Assembly: GCF_000344685.1 (NCBI RefSeq)
Contig: NW_006920410.1
Location: 2,854,570 to 2,918,569, forward strand
DNA: 64,000 nt
DNA from: Gloeophyllum trabeum ATCC 11539
Taxonomy: Eukaryota; Basidiomycota; Agaricomycetes; Gloeophyllales; Gloeophyllaceae
Reading direction: 5' to 3'
Shown: piece by piece, positions 22,436 through 33,678 of the stretch
Layout of the letters: each line of letters opens with the position of its first letter
Numbering within the stretch: position 1 is the stretch's first letter
Notes under the pieces: model-generated
Database searches by the model: none
What the model was told of the DNA's origin: nothing
Seen by the model: the letters and a program-made list of their open reading frames with translations, nothing else
Program-made: the position numbers and the translations under genes

Positions 22436-22799
22436 ATGCCGACCTTAACTGGCTCTATCTCTGAATTCTTCAGCTCGCTTGCGGGCATATTCTTGAACCT
22501 CCTCAACTCCGTACTCGCCGTCTTCCAGAGCATACTCGCCCTCGGACAGGGCTTGATCGGAAATGTCCTCCAACTTGGCCAGAGCATCGTCAAGCTGGTG
22601 GCTGATTTGTCTCAGAATGTACTCGGCTTTGTCATAGGTAAGTCTGAGTTCACTGCAGTAATACGTGCACACGCCTGATTAATTTTGCATCGTAGCAAAC
22701 CTCTTCGCCATCCTGCTTCTTGGCGGAGGATACTACTGGTACACAAACGTGTACCAGGGTGGCAGGAGATCTGTCACTGGTGGCAAGAAACGGGCGTAA
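22436..22799 (+). CDS. Small hydrophobic membrane protein, unknown function
   Basis: Two exons: the first starts M-P-T-L-T-G-S-I and ends V-L-G-F-V-I at a GTAAGT donor; the second begins after CATCGTAG and gives A-N-L-F-A-I-L-L-L-G-G-G-Y-Y-W-Y, ending G-G-K-K-R-A. The first exon is an amphipathic, leucine- and glutamine-rich array with spaced F/L-N-L-L-N-S and Q-S-I-L-A-L-G-Q-G patterns and almost no charge; the second is a transmembrane helix followed by a basic tail, so the C-terminus probably faces the cytosol. I recognise no family. Clean splice sites and uninterrupted hydrophobic periodicity argue that it is a real gene. Confidence 0.7.
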
Positions 22800-23214
22800 T
22801 GCCGACCTCCACGACTGCATGATTTTATGATCATCTTACAGCATCTACTATCCGATGTTCTAGTGAGTTTATCTGAGATGGAATAATCTACATTTACTAA
22901 CCTGATGCAGTTAGTATACCATTGTACTATGTCCATTGTAATTCTGCCGCGATGTATCGAATATACGCGCTAGTGTTGCTCACCACTGTCGAGGCATGTG
23001 GTCATCGCATCAACCACGATGTGGGATGATTGCTTGCCGAGAGGTCTGATGACTGAAAGCCTGGGAGGCTGGCAGGCGCGGTCCAGCTACATAGACCCAT
23101 CGCCTAGGTCATCAGCAGCGGTCGTTCACAGAACACGAAGTCTGTCCTATTAACTTTTTGAACGTCCATATACTTACGAACGTCTGGTCCAAAGCGTCAA
23201 TTGTAGCTCAATTG
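22800..23214. other. Intergenic, nothing recognised
   Basis: 3' flank of the small membrane protein. No open frame, tRNA or repeat that I can support. Confidence 0.5.
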
Positions 23215-23873
23215 CTAGCGAGCTTGGGTTGTGTTAGTGACCGCTTGCATCAAGTCTGGCACGGGCGTTGATATTTTGCGGGTCAGTCGCTTGCCGTTGT
23301 ACTGACGTTCTTCGGGGTATCTCTTCACTTGGCGTCGGAATTCCTCCGCATCTGAACTGTCCAGCGTTCTAGCGTCAATTGATGGCAAGTTCTCTGCACT
23401 TCTTGTTTTTCTCCCGACGGTAAGGGTGCTCACATCGCCTCTGTCGCTCATGGTCACTTGGCGTCCCACATTCTGCGGATGACGTCTGAACCTTGGGAAA
23501 GGCGAGTGTATCGGACATCTCAAGATTCAAGTGGTTGCTGTGGAGGGGCCCACCGCCAATCAGGGCGCCACAGGTACGCACCCTGGCTTTGTGATGGCGG
23601 TCTCCCCTTCATAGGTTTGTCTGTGAGGGTCGTCGCCGACTCTTCGGTCAAGGCGGGGTACTGCGGCCGCTTTTCCTTCGCGTAGCGCATTCTCATGCAT
23701 ATGGCACGTTCTCAGTCCTCGGTCGGTGTTGTCTCTTGGAATGTCTTGGAAGGTGTCGCAGGCTTTTCCGGGCAGGGTGACCTTCGACTCCTTGACAGTC
23801 TTGGCTTGATAAATACACGCCCGATATTTACATGGATGATATCGATGGCGAGCGGCAAGAGGGCGCTGGCCAT
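23215..23873 (-). CDS. Possible small spliced hypothetical protein
   Basis: Tentative. A possible start M-A-S-A-L-L-P-L-A-I-D at 23873 is followed by a GTAAAT donor, then an open stretch (V-K-E-S-K-V-T-L-P-G-K-A-C) to about 23580 and a GTGCGTAC donor. The last segment 23460-23215 contains S-I-D-A-R-T-L-D-S-S-D-A-E-E and Y-P-E-E-R-Q-Y-N-G-K-R-L, a composition that looks coding. The internal splice joining the two parts is ambiguous: at least two acceptors give different frames. No family recognised. Confidence 0.3.
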
Positions 23874-24349
23874 GGCTGTGGAGGTCGAATATTTAATTTT
23901 GGGTGGATGCTTCCGGGCTCGTGTTCCGTTATTACGGCGGTAAGTGCCGGGGTGTATTAAAGGAGGCTGTGAAACGCGAATGCACACGAGATTCCGCGCC
24001 CGATTGAATTGATCGGGAGTTGATACAGATGGTGCGTACAGCCACTTTGTACGACGTTCGTACGACTTCGCGGCCAAGAGTTCGACCGATGGACGAAGTG
24101 CTGGTTACAACATTCGACATACAAGAGCGCTAGCGGTACAGGTACATATCTGAGACGTGATGATTATATACGATAAAGACTACATTAGGCGTAAAGTAGG
24201 TGGCGCGTACTGCGGATGAATGGAGTCCGAGTCTACAAGTGGTGCGTCGCAAGGATAAATAAATAACGGTGTCTGGCAAGCGTGAAGAATGGGGAAATAA
24301 CCAGTCAACCCAATGCTCTGACGAGAAACCAGTTACTAGCCATGGCAAA

Positions 24350-25228
24350 TCAGAGTTTGCGCAATGCGTTGAGAACATCTTGGTAGTCGCTCTCTACCCA
24401 CCGCTGTCCCTTCTTTTCCCGGACCCACTTCCGGCTCATTCGTTTGGCGTAAGAGTCGACGACTTCTTCCGGCGTGACGAGCAACGGATCGGGCGTGCTG
24501 TCACTTGCCTCGGAGGAGGTGGCGGACGATGCACGTGAATGTGGCCGCAGAACCAAGTCCGGAGGGACGCTCTCGCCTAGAAAACGTCGTAACTTTGAAA
24601 AGTTCTTCGTTTTGGCTTCTTCAGCGGTGACCGCTGGTGTGATTGGGGTCGTAGGGCTGAAGCACCCTGGACTGGGCGGTTCCTTGGGAAACCCCACCGG
24701 AATAGCCAGTGCGGATGGCTCAGCTCGAGGAAGTCGGAAGTGCGGTAAGGAAGCTGAGCGTGGCGGAGGCACTGGGGGGAACCCCTGCGCAGAACACGAT
24801 GAAGCGGGTGGCGAGGGTAAGGGGCGTGGAGAGCGGGGAAATTGGGACATTTGTAGCGTTTGTGGCGTCGACGTAGGGAATGTGGTTGGCTCGGGAGCTA
24901 ATGGTAATGGGGGAAGCTTCCGTATCCGACGGGGCGGCTTTCTAGAGTCTGTGTTGTCCCTCCTAAGGTTCGACTCCGACGCAGCGTAACTGAGGCTCTT
25001 TTGTGCGGGCCGTGCGCGGCGGGGTGAACTCTCTTCTCCTGCGGAGTCTGGTCGAGAAGGCGAGTCTGCGGGTAAGAGTATGGGTGCGTTGGTCGCGGGA
25101 AGGTGATACTGGTCTTCAGCGTCCGTCGACCCTGGCGCTGACTGTGGTCGTTTCGCCGGTTTCATACCACCTGTCGGACGTAGATGGACAAGGGTGTGAG
25201 CGGAAAACATGGTCGTGAACGGGAACAA
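24350..25228 (-). CDS. Hypothetical proline/serine-rich protein
   Basis: Single uninterrupted frame of 292 codons, unusual among intron-rich neighbours. The N-terminal three quarters is disordered: proline, serine and arginine rich, with R-K-L-P-P-L-P-L-A-P and several S-P-R and P-P-R-S motifs that could bind SH3 domains or be phosphorylated. The C-terminus is compact and charged: L-R-R-F-L-G-E-S-V-P-P-D-L, then E-E-V-V-D-S-Y-A-K-R-M-S-R-K-W and D-V-L-N-A-L-R-K-L at the end, which probably forms a helical domain. I do not recognise the family. Possible starts at 25228 or M-K-P-A-K-R downstream (about 25165). Confidence 0.6.
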   Translation of the reverse strand: MFPFTTMFSAHTLVHLRPTGGMKPAKRPQSAPGSTDAEDQYHLPATNAPILLPADSPSRPDSAGEESSPRRARPAQKSLSYAASESNLRRDNTDSRKPPRRIRKLPPLPLAPEPTTFPTSTPQTLQMSQFPRSPRPLPSPPASSCSAQGFPPVPPPRSASLPHFRLPRAEPSALAIPVGFPKEPPSPGCFSPTTPITPAVTAEEAKTKNFSKLRRFLGESVPPDLVLRPHSRASSATSSEASDSTPDPLLVTPEEVVDSYAKRMSRKWVREKKGQRWVESDYQDVLNALRKL

Positions 25229-27006
25229 AAACAGCGGGCGGCGAAGGGTGACAAGACAAGGCGAATTAAGGTCAACTGTTTATATACGCCTGACAACGGT
25301 AGGAAAGCCGTAAACAAAAGAACCGCAGTTAGGGAGGGCTATTTCACTTACGACATAAGGAATGTAAGGGTTGATGGAGATCGAAATTGGACTGGCGGGG
25401 GAGGCAGTATTTGAAGGGAGCCGACGCCGCATGATGGTCGATTAAGGGAACGTAGCCTTCGACTGACTCCCCGATATTCAGGCGATAGCAACAGATTGCA
25501 TCTCAGGCTCGCCTGCGATCTGGCATCATGTCGACTACCCATCACCCATCAATATGAGGCCAAAAAAGGCAAATTCCGAACTGCCCGCCGCCCCGCTGCT
25601 CAGAATTCTTTAGAACAAGTGGGTCGAAACATCAGGTCTACAAGCTTCTGAAGATTCTATCGTTTATGCAAGGGTACAGGTAGGTGATTTGGGAGGAATC
25701 TGAACTGCGGCGTATGCTAATTGTTTCCTACCCCTATAGGCTTACGTCTCCAGTGGGAGCCTGTGCCAGGGACCTAAAAGGCACTAAGCTCTGTTCAAAT
25801 TGAACGTCATTTTTTGTCGGTATTCGACCTCAACTCGACCTACTCTGGCATCTTGAACGGATGCGCGGACTACAACTGGCTTTGGGCTGGCTCATCCTGG
25901 ACACTGATGCCGTGTGTTGGATGCCACACCCCGTAACCACAAATTGTGGTGCACAACAGCCTGCACAAAAATTGAAAGATTGACATCAGACCTTATCTGA
26001 AAGTATGTACGTCTTTTCGCGCTATTTTTCAGCCGCTCCCTTGGATGGGAGGTCGCTTGCCAGCTGATCTTGATTAATTACACTTCCTCGATTGTAGAAC
26101 GTAGGTCACCGCGTAAGGGTCAGTGCGACACCCTCCGCAGAGTCCGCACAACACGATATCTACTTGCCCTTCAAAAGACGATGCCAGCTGAGGAACAGGG
26201 AGGTGCCGTACATCGCTCCAACCCGACTTGCGGTCTTGCCTGGGGGCTGGAACTCGGTTAGCGCATTCGCCCTTCCTGTTGATTCCATGTCGCGTTGCTC
26301 CTGAGCCATTTATGACATCTGCTGCCAAGATGTCTTTCCATGGCCGCAATCACCGCGCCGTAGATCCGTTGTTTCCTGGATGGCGTCCGTTCATGCGTTG
26401 CAGCGCCTCTTGTCCTACGACGCTGAATCCTCATGGAACCGGTGAGCTGTGCAGATGCTCTAACTCCTGAATAAGCAGTGTTTTGCACTCAGTCCTTGTA
26501 CTCCCAATCCCATACGCTTTTCGTAGATGACGGACAAGACGGGGTCAGCGGTCATCAACCGAGGTCACCGAAGGCGGTGAATTGTTTCGCAGCACACCAC
26601 ATCTTCAAATTCGAAGTCGCAGGAACTTGGGGTTGAAGCTCTTGCTATCCTATCTTGTCAAGGTTTCGGCATACATTTCGGTGTGCACTGGCAGTGATTT
26701 CTGACGCGCCTGCTGAAAGTCATGGCCCCCCGAACGTCAAGGCGTAATCCCGGGCTGACGGCTCAGCGGGCAGAACCATTATCACAGTACCTCGGGGCAA
26801 AGCAAATACCTTGCTGCTTCACAGAATCCATACGTATTACTGAGTAGCGGAATGATTTTTGCTCTAGTGATCTTTCAACTAGCAGTCAGAACGAGCGCAG
26901 TGGTTATGAATACGAGCATGCGAAAGACCGAGTGGCCGAATTTCGCATCCAAATAACCTAATAGCCTTCGTACCCGTATATATACCATTGAATCGTAAGT
27001 TGTAAC
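25229..27006. other. 1.8-kb intergenic region, no gene recognised
   Basis: Only short overlapping open frames on both strands (for example around 26070-26490) with no family pattern, no long frame and no convincing splice chain. It serves as the 5' flank of both the hypothetical gene at 24350-25228 and the CBS/PB1 gene. Confidence 0.5.
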
Positions 27007-29689
27007 ATGCCCTCCGTGAGTTCACAGACGCAATCGCCACCGGCCACAAACATACGCAAATATTCGGACTGGGAGGCGCATTCCGGAATAAAACAGAGTT
27101 CGCGTCCATCGAGCATGTCTCGTATTCCGATACCCGCTCATCATTCTCCTTCGCAGTCGCGCACGGGCAGCGCAGCCAACCGGCCCATTTCCCCTGTTCC
27201 CTTTCCTGTAGAGCGCGCGGCTTCGCCTATACCCACTTCTCGGCATCAATCGAGCTCATCTATGTCTACTTTGTCCGGGCACCACAGTTCCGTCGCTGAA
27301 ACGCGGAAAAAACAGTCTAAGAGGGATGAGGTAAGTGAATGACCACAACTTTACTGGGGAGCTTCGGGCGGCTTTCACGTCAAAAGCTGGGATGGGCGCG
27401 TTATACACGTGTACTGCCTGACACAAGGACACCATGACCATGCCAGCTCAGCCAGTGTATCCTGGGTGGACGTACTCTTCCCCGCGTTCGTCTGAGCGGC
27501 GCGTATCCTTGGGGCGAAGAAAAGCGCGTACTGATGTTTCGTCTTCTAACCAGGCCATCCGAAGAAAGATTGAGTCTGAGCTCGCAAGGAAGCGCACTAT
27601 CTCTACGACCAATAACCAACAATCTTCGCGTAGGGGACGCGGAAAGACTGCTCAGAAGGGCACTGTTGCTGCACTCAAGCCCAGTCCTGCTCTAACTGTT
27701 CCCGAGAACATCACGGTCTCCGAGGCCAGTCAGTTGTGTGCAGCCAAGAGGACTGACTGCGTGCTGGTTGTGGATGATGATGAGGCCTTGAGCGGGATCT
27801 TCACGGCCAAGGATCTGGCATACAGGGTGAGTTGTCAGGAGGTTACTCGTATTTCAGCGTTACCCATCCACTATTTGATAGGTGACTGCTGAAGGGCTTG
27901 ATCCCCACATAACCCATGTTAGTCAGATTATGACACGGGAGCCCATGGTCACGCGCGATACTACTAGCGCTACGGAAGCTTTGCAGCTGATGGTGCAAAG
28001 GCATTTCCGTCACCTGGTGTGTATGCTCATGATCCAATTATCCTGATCCAAACCTAAGTTTGTCATTCGTAAATTTAGCCCGTGTGTAACGAAGAGGGGA
28101 ATGTTGTGGGTCTCTTGGACATCACCAAGGTATTCCATGAAGCTCTGGAGAAGGTGGAACGGAGTTCCTCAGCTTCAGAGAAGCTCTATTCTGCTCTTGC
28201 CGGCGTTCAGTCAGAGCTTGGGCCTGGGATGGCTCATAACCCGCAGACGGCAGCGATGCTGGCGTATGTGGATGCCCTGCGCGAGAAGACCGCGCTCCCC
28301 GATCTTACGTCTGTCATGGACTCACGAACAGAGCCGGCTACGGTTGGCCCCAAGACCACAGTCAGAGAGGTCGCAAAGCTTATGAAGGAGAGAAGAACGA
28401 CCGCTGTTTGTGTTATGGAGAGTGCTCCTACCGCGCCCGGCGCCCCGCCCGCTCCTCAAAGAATTGCCGGAATATTCACCAGCAAAGATATTGTCCTGCG
28501 AGTCATAGCTGCTGGTCTGGATGCGGGCAGATGCAGTGTTGTTCGGGTGATGACACCGCACCCTGACACCGCATCTCCTACTACTACGATCCATGACGGT
28601 CTCAAGAAGATGCACAGTAAGTCGCCGTTTCATCATCGGGCATTACATCTGCATGAACGTTTTTGTTTCAGATGGGCACTACTTGAACTTGCCCGTGGTT
28701 GAAGATGACGGTCGTCTTATCGCCATAGTCGACGTTTTGAAACTGACATATGCAACTCTCGAGCAGGTGAGTATTCCTTAAGTGCCTCGAAATACCTGCA
28801 TGGGTGGACTTCTACTGATGACTCCCAATAGATGAACGCCATGACTGCTGAGGCTGCTGGAGAGCACGGGGATCAAGAGGGTGGGCCCATGTGGGGACGT
28901 TTCTTCGAGTCCTTGGGACACGAGGATACGGATTCTGTGCTTTCCGGCTCGCACATTCCCAGTCAGCTTGATCGAAACTCGTCGTTCAACCTCTCGCATG
29001 TTCAGTCTCCCATGTCCGAAGTGCATCCCAATGATTCGGCCTCTGTGGTGGATGATGAGCCCAAGAACGGCACTGCTTCGATTGCTGGACACCCGAGCGC
29101 GTTGCCTGTCGACGATGGGACTTATGTCTTCAAGTTCCGCACCCCCAGTGGCCGAACGCATCGTTTCCAAGCAAGGAACGACAGCTTGGAGACGCTGAGG
29201 GAAATCGTTACTGGGAAGCTGGCCATTGATCCCTTCTTTACCGACTTCCGGTCCACGGACGAAAGCGCGGTCGCTCCGGATCCCATGGACTTCCAGCTGT
29301 CCTACACAGATGCTGATGGTGATACCGTGCTCATGACGGCAGACAATGATGTCGTGGACGCGGTGAAGAACGCTCGGGCGACTGGGTCAGACCGTGTTGT
29401 CCTCATCCTCCAAGGGGGTAAAGCGTGGGCGGATGCAGGGGCTAACAAGAGCGAGGAACGAGCTGCAGCTGTCGCAGCCGCTGCCAAGGAGGAAACTAAA
29501 GAGGTCGAAAAGGCTGAAGCAACCTTGCCGGAAGGTGTTACTTTCACGCCGCCCAACCATATCCATGTTCCCGAGCAAGAGCTGGTACTCGGCATGCCAA
29601 AGGACTTACTGTTGCCGGCGAGTATAGGTGCCCTGGCGGCGGTGATCCTCGGCGTATTCACGATCTCTCGCCTTACAAGAGACTACTAA
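27007..29689 (+). CDS. CBS-domain / PB1-domain tail-anchored protein (Mug70-like)
   Basis: Order of parts: serine/proline-rich disordered N-terminus (about 27007-27680), a CBS pair (P-E-N-I-T-V-S-E-A-S-Q-L-C and D-D-D-E-A-L-S-G-I-F-T-A-K-D near 27700-27810; I-M-T-R-E-P-M-V near 27925; C-N-E-E-G-N-V-V-G-L-L-D near 28082), a second CBS pair (G-P-K-T-T-V-R-E-V-A-K-L-M near 28350; G-I-F-T-S-K-D near 28470; V-M-T-P-H-P-D-T near 28550; I-A-I-V-D-V near 28720), then a PB1 domain (Y-V-F-K-F-R-T-P-S-G-R-T-H-R-F near 29125-29400) and one C-terminal transmembrane helix ending T-R-D-Y. Four CBS plus PB1 is the fungal Mug70-type arrangement. CBS pairs usually bind adenine nucleotides and PB1 mediates hetero-oligomers; the process served is unknown. 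Five or so short introns. Confidence 0.9.
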
Positions 29690-30205
29690 GTCTACCACGT
29701 CAAGGCTTCTCGGTTTGTATCTTCACGCTCGTTGATACTTGGTAATGAGGAGAACACTAGTTATGTTAGTCTTCATCTTCGACGGAATTGGAACTCATGC
29801 AAACGAAAGCAACGATATCTAATGACATTCATATTGCCTCTTAACATGAAGAATATTTTTCGCTGGTGTCTTCCGTGACCGTGACGATGTGGAAGTTATT
29901 TCTTGAACGCATTTCTAACTCCGCGAAAATGCGGCATTGATCGAGCTACAGCTAATTGAAATACTCCAAAGAAAGCTGTACTTGTGTGGCCTTATGTGCG
30001 TTCGGCTTGTACGCACCTACAGACCATCCTTGTCGACATCGGGTTTGAGCTAAAGACTGAGCGCCAATGTTCTGAACCGTTGCATCGTTGGTATTGCGGG
30101 ATGTCCAGGTCGAAGAGAGAAGATGCTCTGTTAGATTTAGTGCGTTACTACCTCGGCGTATGGTTCCCATAGTTGAAGGTGCTGCTCATACAGGCTTCAA
30201 GGTTG
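29690..30205. other. Intergenic between CBS/PB1 gene and Sgf11
   Basis: No gene recognised. It may contain a 5' non-coding exon of the Sgf11 gene, since an acceptor-like CATACAG lies just upstream of the chosen start. Confidence 0.4.
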
Positions 30206-31630
30206 ATGTCAGCGATGCTGGATGACATTTTAATGGACGTAACCCTCCAGGTCCATCAGGAGGCGGCAAGGAATAGGGCGGTCTGCAATGTTTGTCATAC
30301 TCGGTGCGTCCGCTGACATGGATCTACAACACCAAAATATGTGTCTGAGCTCCGTCCAGGTGCGGTTTGGGTCAGTATAGTTTGTGTCTCCTTCCACTCT
30401 GATTGACCCTGACGGAACTTTTGCCAAGTCCACGTCCCAGGACCATCTGCGCCGCAGGGTAGTGGAGCATCGTCCATACCCCCTACGCCTGGCTCTTCGA
30501 TCGGTGGCATAAATGCAGGGGCAAATACAACTACGAATGGCAGTAACAAGGGCGATGGCAACGTATACTTTGATTGTCTTAATTGCAGTCGCTCGGTAAG
30601 AGACACCATCCTGGCGGGGATTCGCTTCTAACCTGCGTTCAGATTACCTCCAACCGCTACGCGCCTCATTTGAGTTCTTGTATGGGAATTGGGGCCAGGA
30701 AGGGTGCCGCGCGTAGCGTGAACGTCAAATCCAAGTGAGTGTTCCACCCCGGTACGAAAATTCTCGCCACTCAAAAGTCAGTTCCAGGATGTCCTCTGAC
30801 CATGGACAATCAAAGTCGCCATCTTTCCAGTCGGAAATTGGGGACATGTCTGACGATGCCAAGCCTTTGAAGAATAAAGGGAAGTCAAAGGCTAAGCAAG
30901 CAGGTGAGATCTGTGGTGACCAGTACTAGTAAGGAATGGCTAGATGGCTTTCATTGCCTTACAGACGAAGCGGAATATAATGTGACGAAGAAGAGGGTTC
31001 GTACTTTCGTTACATCCCCAAGGTTTCATAGCGAATACAAATGTCTAGCCCGCTTCGCCGATGGTATCGCCGTCCAAGAAAAAGAAATCAGCAACTGGTA
31101 AAGTATTTCACACCGCTCATGTCGACAGAGAATTGAATACGTTCCTTTCCAGGATCACCCCTCGTTCAAGCCAAGACGGAACCCGACTTGACGAATGGCG
31201 TATGAATTGTGATTCTCAGGCCGTGGGCATCCTGATAGATATCTTGTCTTTTCAGACAGCTTCACCGTTCAAAGTTCCGGCTTCCAAACTCAGGGAGTCT
31301 TCAATCACATCGGCTTTGGACAAGTCAAGTATGCGTTCCCGGTCATCGTCTATCGACTCTCATTCGTCCGCTTCTACGCGGACATCCTCTATCCTGTCCG
31401 GACGTGGCGTGGCCTTCCCGAATGGCTCTCCAACGAAGAACAACCGGAATAACCTCCCGAAGCCTCCCAGTCCCCCTCGAATGCCCCCGCCAGCCAGGAT
31501 TCCTGAACCAGATTTCATGATCGGTGAGTGCTGTTGTCGCTCCTGTCTAAAGTTGGCGCTCAGGAACGCTTTCCCAGATGTCGAAGGAGACGAAACGGGT
31601 TCATCCACTGATACCGACGACAGTTCTTAA
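30206..31630 (+). CDS. SGF11: SAGA-associated factor 11 (Sgf11 zinc-finger protein)
   Basis: Subunit of the SAGA deubiquitinase module (Ubp8-Sgf11-Sgf73-Sus1), which removes ubiquitin from histone H2B. Start region M-L-D-D-I-L-M-D-V-T-L-Q-V-H-Q-E matches the helix that packs into the module. The Sgf11 zinc finger spans two exons near 30560-30730: V-Y-F-D-C-L-N-C-S-R-S, then S-N-R-Y-A-P-H-L-S-S-C-M-G, giving the C-C-H-C ligand set, followed by A-R-K-G-A-A-R. After this comes a long basic, serine-rich tail (P-S-K-K-K-K-S, repeated S-S, P-P-S-P-P-R-M-P-P-P) and an acidic end D-T-D-D-S-S. The tail is much longer than in yeast Sgf11, as often in filamentous fungi. The first exon may lie further upstream. 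Confidence 0.88.
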
Positions 31631-32411
31631 TGCACCTGCCGTCTTTCCTGACTATGCTTTGTTTTTCGTTTTCTTCCTGGCTCGTCAATCCCGTATGCAT
31701 ACCCTCGTGTCCACTGAAGATATATCCCTACCACGCACACTGTCGCTGCTATCGTCTCATTGCAATCATCCATAATAATGTAATGCTGCATGTACTATGC
31801 TTATGTTTTGCCGACACATCCTTGAACGTCATATGTACCTCTTCAAGTTATTGCCGAAGCACTTATCCTGCGCGAACATGTCATTCAAAGAAGCCAGGCT
31901 ATTGTGTCCCGGTCATGAGGTTCAGGATTGTTCGCCTGTCTATTGGCTATTGAGGAGACGCCGTTTACAAGTCTGAGGTTGGCGTACCTGACAGCCGCTT
32001 GCAGATCGATAGACCATCAATTCAGAAAACCACGTATAGTCGGAGTGGGTCGGAGTGGGTGCCAGGGACGTCGGAAGAAGGTAGAGAAGTCCAGATGGTC
32101 TGATTTCTGTCTCTCGGGGACTTGAAATTGCTTGTCCGACGTGGTCCGACTGTAAATGATTTTCAAAAAGTGGGCCCATCGATCTGCAAATGGCTGGAAC
32201 GTTGAATGTTGAACTTCAGACGCGTCGTCGGAGAACGTGCATCAGAACAGATCAGGACGCGAAGTGTCACACTGTGACTCGTCCCCTGCAAGTATCAACG
32301 TTAAACGTTAAACCCCCGCCGTCATGTCTTCACAAAGTATTTGCCTTCAATACGCAATCAATGCACGATGACTGATCACAGTTATGAGGTACAGATGAGT
32401 TTGCACCGCTC
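31631..32411. other. Intergenic, promoter side of PTH2 copy 2
   Basis: No gene recognised. Two small direct repeats are visible: the decamer cggagtgggt twice at about 32040-32059, and overlapping aacgtta units near 32298-32312. Confidence 0.4.
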
Positions 32412-33268
32412 ATGTATGGAGCTGTATTGTGCTCGGCGACTTTAGCAATTGGCTACTGGCTTGGAAGAAATAGCAGCGTCACTAGCCGTCCTCCAAGCTT
32501 ATCCTTGAGCAGTTTATACCCGGAGGAAGATGACTATAAACTGGTCAGTCGACTACGAGTTCTTCAAACGCCGAGTGTTCACGCCGTCTGTATTAGGCTT
32601 TGGTCGTGAGGACAGATCTCAAAATGTCTGCTGGAAAGATTGCAGCCCAGTGAGCCTGGATAGTCAGTACAACTGGATATGAAGCCTTCACTGACTGTTG
32701 CTCGGGTTCATAGATGCTCGTGAGTCGGACCGGGCGTGCTCCAGATGCTCGTCCCTGAAGGACTAGCAGTCACGCGACTCTGGCTTGCTATACCGCGATG
32801 CAGTCTTCTGACCCCGAGGTGGGCTTCAACCTCCTCATCTACCACTATATGTTCTCTCACGAAACCATAGCTCCTGCGGCGCTGGGAGCATACAGGGTGA
32901 GATGTCTTTTGAGCGTGATGCACTTGGAAGTCAATGACCTGGACCGAGCAGTCAGACCAAGGTGGCCCTCCGCTGCGCCGACGAAGATGAGATGCAACAT
33001 CTGCAAGCGCAAGCACAGAGTCTGAATCTTTGTGCTAGATCAATCCGAGATGCGTGCGTGCGCTCGATCTTGCTGCGGTATCATATGCTTACAACAGTCG
33101 CGACAGAGGACGGACGCAAATCGCTGCCGGTTCGCGGACTGTTCTCGGTATAGGTCCAGGTAACTTTCCCCGCACTGCACATAAAATATGACCGGTCGTC
33201 CTGATGGTAACTTCATAGGGCCCGCTAGATTGGTAAACCAAGTCACGAGTAGGCTGAAACTGCTATGA
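32412..33268 (+). CDS. Peptidyl-tRNA hydrolase 2, membrane-anchored (copy 2)
   Basis: A second complete Pth2 gene. Exons: 32412-32543, 32597-32649, a 6-nt exon 32714-32719, 32770-32818, 32871-32896, 32952-33053, 33107-33159, 33219-33268. Joined they read V-V-R-T-D-L-K-M-S-A-G-K-I-A-A-Q-C-S-H-A-T-L-A-C-Y, L-L-R-R-W-E-H-T-G-Q-T-K-V-A-L-R, A-R-S-I-R-D-A-G-R-T-Q, G-S-R-T-V-L-G-I-G-P-G-P and end S-R-L-K-L-L. Exon 1 gives a membrane anchor (A-V-L-C-S-A-T-L-A-I-G-Y-W-L-G) but a shorter linker than copy 1. The last seven exons have the same lengths as copy 1 (53, 6, 49, 26, 102, 53, 50 nt) although intron sequences differ. No stop or frameshift, so it looks functional. No open frame spans the gene, so it is easy to miss. 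Confidence 0.92.
32714..32719 (+). other. 6-nt internal exon of PTH2 copy 2
   Basis: ATGCTC, bounded by GGGTTCATAG and GTGAGTCGG. It completes CA|A TGC TC|T CAC (Q-C-S-H). Flanking introns are 64 and 50 nt. Same position and length as the exon at 16129-16134 on the other strand. Confidence 0.88.
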
Positions 33269-33678
33269 AGGGCACAGTATCTTACACTATTATGAATGCG
33301 TCTGTCTGGGACGGGTCCTACTTACACATCAGTACTAGTAATGCAGACTTGTAGTACCGGTACATTTCATAACTCGTACTTTCAGCCCGTTCAAACGAGC
33401 CTGTCTGTCCCTCGACCCGGGTTTGCGGGCTTACTTGGCCGCCTCGAAAACATGGCAAATCGGACTCGGCGCAGGACCGACGGGTTCCGCCACCGATACC
33501 AAACAGAGGCAAACGGGCTAGACCATCTTGGCAAGTGCATCGCCGCTGCGAACAGAGCGCCGCTTCTGAGCTGGTTACTGCTCTGGTCCACCCCCGCCGT
33601 TCGTTCGATAAACCCTTCCACTCTCTTGCATCCAACGCTCGCAGGACGACGACAAACACACGTTTCTGAGACTGGGAA

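Noticed and set aside
32798..33025. Short open frames in the PTH2 copy 2 locus as separate genes
   Set aside because: They read through introns of the PTH2 gene; the spliced product matches the Pth2 family end to end.
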